Shown here piece by piece: positions 1 to 6,681 of a stretch of 8,151 bases of DNA. Within the stretch, counting starts at the first letter, position 1, and every line of letters begins with the position of its first letter. This DNA comes from Candidatus Shapirobacteria bacterium UBA4062 (lineage in GTDB: Bacteria > Patescibacteriota > Microgenomatia > UBA12405). A program made the position numbers and the translations under genes. Under the pieces are notes generated by a model, which had not been told where the DNA came from, searched no databases, and saw only the letters and a program-made list of their open reading frames with translations. Where the stretch lies: positions 13,766 through 21,916 of the forward strand of contig DFZG01000055.1 in assembly GCA_002382075.1 (NCBI GenBank), read 5' to 3'.

Positions 1-7
1 CTCTAAT

Positions 8-568
8 ATGTCCCGATATTTAAATACTCTGGGAATTGTCATTAAAAAAAATCGCTCCCGTGATTCCGACATTCAGATAACTTTGCTTACCCCTAAACAC
101 GGCAAAATCCAGGCTCTAGCCAAAGGTGCCCAAAGTATCAAAAGTAGCCGACTATCAACTCTCCAGCTCGGAAACATCATCAAAACCTCTATTTATCAAA
201 ACAAACAAAGAAATTGGATTTCAGAATCAGTCACTATTACTCCTTTTCTGTCTACTTCAAAAAGTCTGACTCAATACAATTTACTTTTTTATTTTTTAGA
301 AATGATCAATCGTTTTATCGCTGAGAATCAACAAATCGAAGGTATGTTTCAAATATCCCAAGACTTAATTATTTCCATAAACTCCAATAATTTTAATAAA
401 TTTATTGCCCAAGAAATCCTTCTTCTCGACAATCTTGGTTTTGGCGTTCCCTCCCAAATTCATCAAACTTATCAAGACAATAATTTTTCCGAATGTCAAA
501 AGCATATTAAAAACTACATCGAATCCATTATCGAAAAACCTTTTCAAAGCGACAAACTATTTAAATAA
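8..568 (+). CDS. recO: DNA repair protein RecO, short form
   Basis: RecO helps RecR load RecA onto SSB-coated single-stranded DNA during gap repair. The 186-residue protein begins like the family: an N-terminal OB-fold of about residues 1-80 with TLGIVIKK and ITLLTPKHGKIQALAKGA, matching the conserved pattern of LLT, HGK and AKGA. A helical part follows, with the FIAQEILLLDNLGFGVP stretch (132-148) typical of the RecO core. Full-length RecO is usually about 240 residues and carries a four-cysteine zinc finger after that stretch. Here only one cysteine (C163) is present and the protein stops about 40 residues later, so the zinc finger is absent. The ATG at 8 matches the usual family start. No in-frame stop lies in the 7 bases before it, so an upstream start cannot be strictly excluded. 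The gene ends 27 bp before glyS. Confidence 0.85.
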   Translation: MSRYLNTLGIVIKKNRSRDSDIQITLLTPKHGKIQALAKGAQSIKSSRLSTLQLGNIIKTSIYQNKQRNWISESVTITPFLSTSKSLTQYNLLFYFLEMINRFIAENQQIEGMFQISQDLIISINSNNFNKFIAQEILLLDNLGFGVPSQIHQTYQDNNFSECQKHIKNYIESIIEKPFQSDKLFK

Positions 569-584
569 TTTACGGCAAAGATTG

Positions 585-590
585 TATAAT
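585..590 (+). promoter_or_regulatory. Perfect -10 hexamer before glyS (possible leaderless start)
   Basis: TATAAT lies in the 27-bp gap between recO and glyS. Only five bases separate it from the glyS ATG at 596, so transcription starting the usual 6-7 bases downstream would begin on or beside the A of the start codon. The -35 region is poor: the best hexamers at 17-18 bp spacing match TTGACA at only 3 of 6 positions. No Shine-Dalgarno sequence is present in the gap. The motif is directly visible; promoter activity is inferred, and chance is possible in AT-rich DNA. Confidence 0.45.
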
Positions 591-595
591 ATCTC

Positions 596-1918
596 ATGAC
601 CAAAACCAACCAAGACGATACTGTTACCAAAATTGTCTCACTCTGTAAAAGAAGGGGATTAGTCTTTCAAAATTCAGAAATATATGGCGGGATTCAAGGA
701 TTTTACGACTACGGCCCAATTGGATCTTTAATGAAAAAAAACTGGAAAGATCTTTGGTGGAAAACCAATGTTTTACAAAGACGTGATATTGTTGGAATCG
801 ATGGTTCTATTATTACCCATCCAAAAGTATGGGAAGCTTCCGGCCATGTTAAAAATTTTGGTGACGTTTTAGTCGAATGCAAATCATGCCACAAACGTTT
901 CCGTCCCGACCTCATCGATAATGCCAAAAAATGCCCCGAATGCCAAGGTGAATTAACTGAGGGTAAAAAATACAATATTCTTTTTGAAACTCACATTGGC
1001 GTCATCGAAGGCGAAAAAACTAAAACCTATCTTCGCGGTGAAGCCTGTCAAAATATTTATCTAAATTACAAAAATATTCTCGACTCATCCCGGGTCCAGA
1101 TTCCTTTTGGTATCGCCCAAATAGGTAAGGCTTTCAGAAACGAAGTTACTCCTAAAAATTTCCTTTACCGCACCCGTGAATTTGAACAATGGGATATTCA
1201 GTATTTAGTAAACCCCAAAGATATGGAAAAATGGTTTGAGTACTGGAAAGAGAATCGCCTGTCCTGGTACCAAAAAATCTTTAATAACCCCAAAAATTTA
1301 CGTTTCCGTCAACATGCCCAAGACGAATTAGTCTTTTACGCCAAAAAGGCCTTCGACATCGAATTCAATTCTCCCTGGGGTTGGGCTGAAATGGAAGGAA
1401 TTCATTGGCGCTCAGACTACGATCTGACTCAGCATTCAAAATTCAGTGGTCAGGATCTAAACTATACCGATCCCGTCACTCATGAAAAATATATACCTCA
1501 TATTGTTGAAACTTCCGGAGGTGTTGACCGATCATTTTTCTTTATCCTCCTTGATGCCTATCGAGAAGATAAACTTGAGTCTGGAGACATTCGTACTTGG
1601 CTTAAAATCAGTCCCAAACTCTCTGCCTACAAATTAGCCATTTTTCCACTTGCCACTAACAAACCAAAATTGGTAGAAAAAGCTGAAGACATTTACCAAC
1701 AACTGTCTCCCAAATACTCAGTCGACTGGGACGATAGTAGTAGTATTGGCAAAAAATATCGCCGTCAGGACGAAATTGGCACTCCTTGGTGCTTAGTTGT
1801 TGATTACCAAACTCTGGAAGACAACACTGTCAGTATTAGAGACCGCGACGACATGTCTCAAATTAGATTACCCATTAATAAACTTGACTCTTGGCTAGAA
1901 TCAAAGTTAACATTGTAA
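596..1918 (+). CDS. glyS: Glycyl-tRNA synthetase, alpha2 (single-chain) type
   Basis: This class II synthetase charges tRNA-Gly with glycine in the cytoplasm. The 440-residue protein belongs to the homodimeric type found in archaea, eukaryotes and many bacteria, not the alpha2beta2 type. The N-terminus has the family block SEIYGGIQGFYDYGPIG (27-43). Motif 2 is IGKAFRNEVTP (176-186), followed by REFEQWDIQY (194-203). PWGWAEMEGI (260-269) and the SDYDLTQHSKFSG stretch (273-285) are typical of glycine recognition. Motif 3 is ETSGGVDRSFF (305-315). The anticodon-binding domain covers about 345-440, with IGKKYRRQDEIGTPW (384-398) and TVSIRDRD (411-418). An insertion contains CKSC (95-98) and CPEC (113-116), a zinc-ribbon pair also known in this family. 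Length is close to normal and all key motifs are intact. The gene ends 7 bp before the next CDS. Confidence 0.97.
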   Translation: MTKTNQDDTVTKIVSLCKRRGLVFQNSEIYGGIQGFYDYGPIGSLMKKNWKDLWWKTNVLQRRDIVGIDGSIITHPKVWEASGHVKNFGDVLVECKSCHKRFRPDLIDNAKKCPECQGELTEGKKYNILFETHIGVIEGEKTKTYLRGEACQNIYLNYKNILDSSRVQIPFGIAQIGKAFRNEVTPKNFLYRTREFEQWDIQYLVNPKDMEKWFEYWKENRLSWYQKIFNNPKNLRFRQHAQDELVFYAKKAFDIEFNSPWGWAEMEGIHWRSDYDLTQHSKFSGQDLNYTDPVTHEKYIPHIVETSGGVDRSFFFILLDAYREDKLESGDIRTWLKISPKLSAYKLAIFPLATNKPKLVEKAEDIYQQLSPKYSVDWDDSSSIGKKYRRQDEIGTPWCLVVDYQTLEDNTVSIRDRDDMSQIRLPINKLDSWLESKLTL

Positions 1919-1925
1919 GACAATT

Positions 1926-2627
1926 ATGAATAAACAAAAAATACTCCCCATCACTTTAATTGCCCTAGTTATCCTTCTTATTTCATTAGCTGTCTATTTC
2001 ATCACCCGCCCCAAAAATAATACTTCTAATGTTCCTACCCCCACCCCACCACCCCGCCTCCTTGAAATAGCCGAAAATGAAAAACCCATTGTTTCTATCG
2101 TCCCTACCAGTGACGGTTACTGGCTTGATTTAAAAATTTCCAATATCCCCGAATATATTTCTCAAATTGAATATGATTTAACCTACACCGCCATCGACCA
2201 GGATTTTGAAATCGAAAAAGGTGTTGGAGGAACTATTGATGAAATTACCAATGCATCTTTTGCCCGCAAAATACTCTTAGGTACCGAAAGCTGTACCAAT
2301 GGCTGTAAATACAAATACGACACTGGAGTTACCGGTGGAAATTTATACCTTACTTTAATCACCAACGACAACCAGGTGGTTGACCTTCAGTATCCCTTTT
2401 CCCTCTTATCTGTTGTCGACTTTAAAAAGGCTCAGCAAATCGAACTTGAAGATTTTACTATCAAAGCACAACCTGCCGACACCGGATTTTATTTACTCTT
2501 AAAAAATCCTGCCAACACTTACTCACTTTTTTCCAGCGGCTTGGGTAAAGGAAAACTAGTTTCCACTACTCCTGAATCCGAAAAAGAAGATGATTCTCTG
2601 TTAACCGGAGACTATTTACTTCAATAA
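1926..2627 (+). CDS. Unrecognised membrane-anchored protein with extracytoplasmic domain
   Basis: I cannot assign a family or function. The 233-residue protein starts with a short basic N-terminus and one strong hydrophobic segment (about 7-26), then a charged RPK. A Pro/Thr-rich linker follows (PTPTPPP, 37-43), then a polar, probably beta-rich domain of about 190 residues. This fits one N-terminal anchor with the rest outside the membrane. No lipobox cysteine is seen. The only two cysteines, C123 and C127 (CTNGC), could form a disulfide in that location. GVTGGNLYLTL (134-144) is a likely beta-hairpin. The C-terminal tail is acidic (ESEKEDD, 217-223). The gene lies 7 bp after glyS and 2 bp before rsmH, so it is probably cotranscribed with the division genes and may act at the envelope or septum. 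mraZ often occupies this place but is not present. No Shine-Dalgarno sequence precedes the ATG. Confidence 0.85.
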   Translation: MNKQKILPITLIALVILLISLAVYFITRPKNNTSNVPTPTPPPRLLEIAENEKPIVSIVPTSDGYWLDLKISNIPEYISQIEYDLTYTAIDQDFEIEKGVGGTIDEITNASFARKILLGTESCTNGCKYKYDTGVTGGNLYLTLITNDNQVVDLQYPFSLLSVVDFKKAQQIELEDFTIKAQPADTGFYLLLKNPANTYSLFSSGLGKGKLVSTTPESEKEDDSLLTGDYLLQ

Positions 2628-2629
2628 TC

Positions 2630-3511
2630 ATGAATTTTCATCAACCGGTTTTACTTGATGAAACCCTGCAAATTCTGAAAGTCGCTCCTAACAAAACTTA
2701 TTTAGACGCCACCCTGGGAAATGGTGGACACTCTCTAGAAATTTTAAAAAAGGGCGCCGTTGTTTACGGACTTGATCAAGACCCTGGCAATCTTGAAATT
2801 GCCACCAGGCGTATTCAAGAAGCAGGCTACTCTAAAAATTTTCATCCCATTCATGGTAATTTTTCCCAACTTAAAAAAATATTAAAAAAACATAAAATTA
2901 CCACACTTAATGGAATTCTTTTCGATTTGGGTCTGAGTAAAAATCAACAAATTTCCCAAGATAGGGGATTTTCGTTCAATGATTCATCTTCTCTGGATAT
3001 GCGTCTTGACCCAACAATTCAGACGGAAACTGCTGAAAACATTATCAATACTGCCGATTTTGACACTCTTTATCAAATATTCACCAAACTGGCTCAAGAG
3101 AAATACAGCAAACCGATTATTTTAAGAATTATCCGCCAGCGCCAACAAAAACCAATTCAAACTGCTAAAAGATTAGCCGATATAATCAGAAATTATTATC
3201 AAACAAATTCGATTCCTACTAAAATAGATCCTAGCACAAAAGTTTTTATGGCCCTCAGAATTTATATCAATCAGGAATTTGAAAATCTTAGATCAGCCCT
3301 AAAACAAACACTAGAAATTTTACCCTCCAACGCCATTGTTGCTGTTATTTCTTTTCATTCCGGCGAAGACAGAATTGTTAAACAATTTATCCGTCAAAAT
3401 TCTCCATTAATCCAAAACCTAACTCCAAAAGCCATCCTTCCAAAACAGTCAGAGATTAATATTAATCCACTCTCCCGTTCAGCTGTCCTCAGATCATTCA
3501 AAATCATATAA
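2630..3511 (+). CDS. rsmH: 16S rRNA (cytosine-1402-N4)-methyltransferase RsmH (MraW)
   Basis: RsmH uses S-adenosylmethionine to methylate N4 of C1402 of 16S rRNA in the ribosomal P site. It is a standard early gene of dcw clusters. The 293-residue protein has the SAM-binding motif DATLGNGGHS (26-35), acidic GLDQDP (47-52), GILFDLGLSKNQ (95-106), RGFSFNDSSSLDMRLDP (112-128), STKVFMALRIYINQE (202-216) and SFHSGEDRIVKQF (241-253). It ends with the basic NPLSRSAVLRSFK (279-291). The order and length are normal for the family. Where relatives usually have SFHSLEDR this one has SFHSGEDR, and GEERYS-like sequence is AQEKYS (155-160). The upstream gene ends 2 bp before this ATG. The only GGAG upstream (2607-2610) is about 19 bases away, too far for a normal ribosome binding site. 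Confidence 0.96.
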   Translation: MNFHQPVLLDETLQILKVAPNKTYLDATLGNGGHSLEILKKGAVVYGLDQDPGNLEIATRRIQEAGYSKNFHPIHGNFSQLKKILKKHKITTLNGILFDLGLSKNQQISQDRGFSFNDSSSLDMRLDPTIQTETAENIINTADFDTLYQIFTKLAQEKYSKPIILRIIRQRQQKPIQTAKRLADIIRNYYQTNSIPTKIDPSTKVFMALRIYINQEFENLRSALKQTLEILPSNAIVAVISFHSGEDRIVKQFIRQNSPLIQNLTPKAILPKQSEININPLSRSAVLRSFKII

Positions 3512-3520
3512 AATAGATTA

Positions 3521-3775
3521 ATGCCACGGATTCTATTACCAATCACTTTAATAGTAGTTTTAATCCAAATCTCATTTTCGGTATATTATTCCAGCCGAAT
3601 TATCGATCTAAATCAACAATTTCAACAACTCCAAAGTCAGACCCAAAAGATGACTATCCAAAACCAAGACTTAGAAATTTCTCTTTCCCGCGCTCTGTCT
3701 CTTGATTCAATTCTCGAATTTAGTCAACAACAAACCTATCAAAACATCAACAAGTATCTTGATTTAACCCAATAA
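3521..3775 (+). CDS. ftsL: Small FtsL-like division protein
   Basis: FtsL is a bitopic scaffold of the divisome that pairs with FtsB/DivIC and helps activate the FtsW-FtsI septal synthase. This 84-residue protein has the expected build. A one-residue basic start leads into a transmembrane helix (about 4-24). An extracytoplasmic coiled-coil-like stretch follows (about 27-60), rich in Gln and Leu with hydrophobic spacing (LNQQFQQLQSQ), and then a short tail. FtsL is poorly conserved in sequence, so the call rests on size, topology and position: 9 bp after rsmH and 2 bp before ftsI, the classic FtsL slot. FtsB/DivIC-like is the alternative. No Shine-Dalgarno is seen. A TAAAAT (3509-3514) overlaps the rsmH stop six bases before this ATG, but it is too weak to call as a promoter. 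Confidence 0.7.
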   Translation: MPRILLPITLIVVLIQISFSVYYSSRIIDLNQQFQQLQSQTQKMTIQNQDLEISLSRALSLDSILEFSQQQTYQNINKYLDLTQ

Positions 3776-3777
3776 AT

Positions 3778-5424
3778 ATGACCGATTCCAGATCCAAAAC
3801 CCTTCAAATGGCCCTGATTCTTTTTTTTTCTTTTGCCATCGCCAGATTTTTCTTTTGGCAGATACTAAAATCAGACGAATATAAACAAAAAATATTATCT
3901 CAAACCTATAAACTAGAAAAAATAATTCCACAGCGGGGAAAAATATTTAGCAGTGACGGTCAAATTTTGGCTACCAACCAAACTTATTACCAACTCTCAC
4001 TTTACAAACCAAATTTCGAGCAAGATTTTAACCAAATTATCAATCAAATCGATGAACACAAAACTGATTTTTCCAAAAATAATTCCTTAACTCTTACTAA
4101 ATTTCAACTAAATTCAAATCAAAAATGGATTACTCTTCCCACTCCTTTTTTACCTCAAGAAATTGAAAATCTAGATATTCCCGGTGTTAGTTTTTCCTCC
4201 TACAATATCCGTTTCCAACCCGACTCCAATTACACCCTAGACATTATCGGCCAAGTTAATCGAAAAGGTGAATACTTTTCCGGCTATAGTGGCTTAGAAA
4301 GTTATTACGATCAACAACTTCAGGGTAAAACAGGCTTTTTACGGACACCCAAAGATGCCCTAAATCAAGCCATTCTTACCAAAAAATTTTGGCAGAAAGA
4401 AGCCATAAATGGTCGAAATCTGTATACCTATCTTAATCGTCAAATTCAATATCTGGTTTATCAAACTCTAAAAGAGGGCATAAGTAAATATTCAGCCGAT
4501 TCCGGTTCAGTCATTGTCATCGATCCTCAAACCGCCGGAATTATTGCCATGACCAGTCAAGTTGCCAGCGGCTCCGCCACCCCCTCCGCCTTTAAAAATC
4601 CAGCCATTGCCGATACATTTGAACCCGGTTCAATTTTTAAACCATTAGTCATTGCTATCGGCCTAGACTCAAAAAAGATATCTCCCGACTACACTTGTCA
4701 AAAATGTAATCAACCTTTAACTATCGGCCAATACATCATTAGTAATTGGGACGACAGCCTCTATCCCGATTCTAATCTTTATGAAATTATCAAAAATTCC
4801 GACAATATTGCCATGAGTCATATTATCCGCCAAATTGGCACCGACACCTTCTTAAAATATTATTCTCGATTAAATCTGGATCGAAAAACCGGCATCGATT
4901 TACAAGGAGAGGGCCGCTCTCCTCTCAAAAAATATTGGCCGGAAATTGATTTTGCCACCGCTTCCTTTGGCCAGGGGATAGCCCTAACTCAAATTCAAAT
5001 GGTTTCCGCCTTTAATGTTTTGGCCAATAACGGCGATTACACTCCACCCAAAGTTGTTAATTATATTGATGACAATGGCAAAATAATCAACAATCGCAAC
5101 GATAAACTTACTCGGGTATTTAAAAAAGAAACTACTGACGAAATAAAAAAAATACTTCAATATGGTGTCGAAAACGGAGTCGTCTCTCAATTTAAACCAG
5201 ACAATTTAATCGTCTGTGCCAAGTCCGGTACTGCCCAAGTTGCCGTCAAAGGTGAATATACCGACTCATCCACTATTGCTTCTTACATCGGCTTTGCTCC
5301 CTGCCAAAATCCCAAATTCACCATGATTGTCACTATTAACAACCCCAAAACTTCTCCCTGGGGATCATCAACCGCCGCTCCAATCTGGTTCGAGTTGGCC
5401 GACAAACTCCAATACCTGCTATAA
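3778..5424 (+). CDS. ftsI: Class B penicillin-binding protein, septal transpeptidase FtsI/PBP2-like
   Basis: This membrane-anchored DD-transpeptidase cross-links stem peptides at the septum. The 548-residue protein has an N-terminal transmembrane helix (about 9-30). The class B pedestal region begins at PQRGKIFSSDGQILATN (51-67), and GLESYYDQQLQGKTG (172-186) precedes the catalytic domain. Catalytic motifs are complete: SxxK is SIFK (285-288, in FEPGSIFKP), SxN is SDN (341-343), and KTG is KSGT (482-485, as in some PBP2x-type enzymes). GQGIALTQIQM (398-408) is the usual block between the last two motifs. There is no PASTA domain. A CxxC (CQKC, 307-310) lies between SxxK and SxN and might form a disulfide or bind metal. 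The gene follows ftsL by 2 bp. The MrdA-like elongation PBP is the alternative, but dcw context favours FtsI. Confidence 0.93.
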   Translation: MTDSRSKTLQMALILFFSFAIARFFFWQILKSDEYKQKILSQTYKLEKIIPQRGKIFSSDGQILATNQTYYQLSLYKPNFEQDFNQIINQIDEHKTDFSKNNSLTLTKFQLNSNQKWITLPTPFLPQEIENLDIPGVSFSSYNIRFQPDSNYTLDIIGQVNRKGEYFSGYSGLESYYDQQLQGKTGFLRTPKDALNQAILTKKFWQKEAINGRNLYTYLNRQIQYLVYQTLKEGISKYSADSGSVIVIDPQTAGIIAMTSQVASGSATPSAFKNPAIADTFEPGSIFKPLVIAIGLDSKKISPDYTCQKCNQPLTIGQYIISNWDDSLYPDSNLYEIIKNSDNIAMSHIIRQIGTDTFLKYYSRLNLDRKTGIDLQGEGRSPLKKYWPEIDFATASFGQGIALTQIQMVSAFNVLANNGDYTPPKVVNYIDDNGKIINNRNDKLTRVFKKETTDEIKKILQYGVENGVVSQFKPDNLIVCAKSGTAQVAVKGEYTDSSTIASYIGFAPCQNPKFTMIVTINNPKTSPWGSSTAAPIWFELADKLQYLL

Positions 5425-5425
5425 T
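5395..5425 (+). promoter_or_regulatory. Extended -10 promoter before murE, overlapping the ftsI stop
   Basis: TGCTATAAT (5417-5425) is a perfect extended -10 (TGn plus TATAAT) and includes the ftsI stop codon. The best upstream -35 is TTGGCC (5395-5400), 4 of 6 matches, with a long 19-bp spacer; extended -10 promoters tolerate weak -35 boxes. Predicted start is near 5431-5433, leaving a leader of only about 5 bases before the murE ATG at 5437, with no room for a Shine-Dalgarno. It would give murE and downstream genes expression independent of ftsI. Motifs are seen; activity is inferred. Confidence 0.5.
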
Positions 5426-5436
5426 TTGACATATTC

Positions 5437-6681
5437 ATGCTTCAAAAAATTAAAAACATTTTCTGGCATCTTCCCAAAAGCATTTTTTTTAACTTCTTCT
5501 ACTTTTTCCCTTCCAGAAAATTGGTCCTCATTGGCGTCACTGGCACCGACGGCAAAACTACCACCTCTACCCTTATTCATCATCTTTTAGAGCAATCAGG
5601 CTATAAAGTCGCTCTGATTTCTACCATCACCAGCCCTGGTCTTCACACCACTTCTCCCGACCCCAAATATCTTCAAAAATATTTTTATGATTTAGGCAAA
5701 CAGGGCTATACCCACGTTGTTTGCGAAGTTACCTCACATGCTCTTGACCAATATCGCTACTGGGGTTGCCAATTTGCAGTTTCTGTCCTAACCAACATCT
5801 CTCACGAACACCTTGATTACCACAAAACTATAAATAACTATATTAAATCCAAAAGTAGGTTATTTCTTCAATCCCAAATTTCAGTTCTAAACCGAGATGA
5901 TTATTCATATTCAATCCTAAAAAAACTTCTTCCTCAAAAATCTAAAACCTACAGCGCCAAATTTAAATCTGATTACACTGCTAAAAATATTAAAACTACT
6001 CTCCAAAAGTTATCATTTAATTTTAACGGAAATACTCTAACTACCGACTCACCCTACCACTACCAGGTTTACAACATTTTAGCCGCTCTTTCGGTAATTT
6101 CCGAGCTTAATATTGATATCAAAAAAGTTATCCCTCTGCTCAAACATTTTCCTGAAACTAAAGGTCGTCGCGAAGAAGTAAATAATTCATTTAAATTTAG
6201 AACTATTATCGATTTTGCCCACACCCCCGCCGCCCTCGACGCCACCCTTTCTTCATTAAAAAAAGTAACCCCAAACAGATTAATTGTCATTTTTGGAGCC
6301 ACTGGTGGTCGAGATAAAACCAAAAGACCAATTATGGGGCAAGTCGTTCAAAATCAGGCCGATATCGCCATTCTTACCTCTGACGACACCCGAAATGAAA
6401 AAATTAAAGACATTAATCAACAGATTATCTCCGGATTTGATCTCAGCAATGCTCATGAAAACAAACCAAATTCCTTTCCTAAAGATAAAATATTTAATTA
6501 TTATCAAATTGAAAATCGCCAGGATGCTTTCAATCAGGCCATCAAAATTGCCCAGCCCGGAGATACCATAATTGCCTGTGGCAAAGGTCACGAAACATCC
6601 ATACTCCTCGGAAACACCGAGTATCCCTGGTCCGAATCTGAAGCATTCCGGACCGCTTTTAGACTCCGAAAATCAACATGA
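5437..6681 (+). CDS. murE: MurE-like UDP-MurNAc-tripeptide ligase lacking the N-terminal UDP-binding domain
   Basis: MurE adds the third amino acid (meso-DAP or Lys) to UDP-MurNAc-L-Ala-D-Glu using ATP. The 414-residue protein has the ATP loop GVTGTDGKTTT (33-43), HEHLDYH (123-129), SKSRLF (138-143, where K139 matches the carbamylated lysine), GRREEV (243-248), DFAHTPAALDA (259-269), GATGGRDKTKRPIMG (287-301) and GKGHET (382-387). The central and C-terminal Mur ligase domains are therefore intact. Typical MurE is about 490 residues with a UDP-binding domain of about 90-100 residues before the ATP loop; here only 32 residues precede it, and they are hydrophobic and aromatic (IFFNFFYFFPSRK). 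The selectivity motif that reads DNPR in DAP-adding enzymes is DDTR (316-319): the arginine is kept, Asn and Pro are not. DAP is the likelier substrate, but this is unsure. It overlaps the next gene by ATGA. Confidence 0.88.
   Translation: MLQKIKNIFWHLPKSIFFNFFYFFPSRKLVLIGVTGTDGKTTTSTLIHHLLEQSGYKVALISTITSPGLHTTSPDPKYLQKYFYDLGKQGYTHVVCEVTSHALDQYRYWGCQFAVSVLTNISHEHLDYHKTINNYIKSKSRLFLQSQISVLNRDDYSYSILKKLLPQKSKTYSAKFKSDYTAKNIKTTLQKLSFNFNGNTLTTDSPYHYQVYNILAALSVISELNIDIKKVIPLLKHFPETKGRREEVNNSFKFRTIIDFAHTPAALDATLSSLKKVTPNRLIVIFGATGGRDKTKRPIMGQVVQNQADIAILTSDDTRNEKIKDINQQIISGFDLSNAHENKPNSFPKDKIFNYYQIENRQDAFNQAIKIAQPGDTIIACGKGHETSILLGNTEYPWSESEAFRTAFRLRKST

Noticed and set aside
1..7. TAA at 4-6 as the stop of an upstream gene
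   Set aside because: Only two codons are visible, so no gene can be supported.
709..975. Minus-strand open frame opposite glyS
   Set aside because: It is a shadow of a strongly conserved gene, with no family resemblance. The same holds for the other minus-strand frames at 365-547, 2183-2371, 4984-5190, 6069-6323 and 6280-6591.
1912..1924. Small inverted repeat ATTGT-AAG-ACAAT at the glyS stop codon, as a terminator
   Set aside because: The stem is only 5 bp, AT-rich, and has no T-run after it. The next gene starts 2 bases later. Chance is likely.
2607..2610. GGAG as the ribosome binding site of rsmH
   Set aside because: It is about 19 bases before the ATG, beyond usable spacing, and lies within the upstream coding sequence.
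3181..3186. TATAAT inside rsmH
   Set aside because: It lies mid-gene with no nearby start codon of a real gene, so it is likely chance.
3509..3514. TAAAAT overlapping the rsmH stop as a promoter for the ftsL-like gene
   Set aside because: It matches TATAAT at 5 of 6 positions in AT-rich DNA and I found no good -35. The position six bases before the ATG is suggestive, but the evidence is weaker than for the three listed sites.
3820..3829. T-run near the start of ftsI as a possible frameshift or slippage site
   Set aside because: The frame is intact and gives a normal transmembrane helix followed by a full PBP, so there is no need to invoke slippage.
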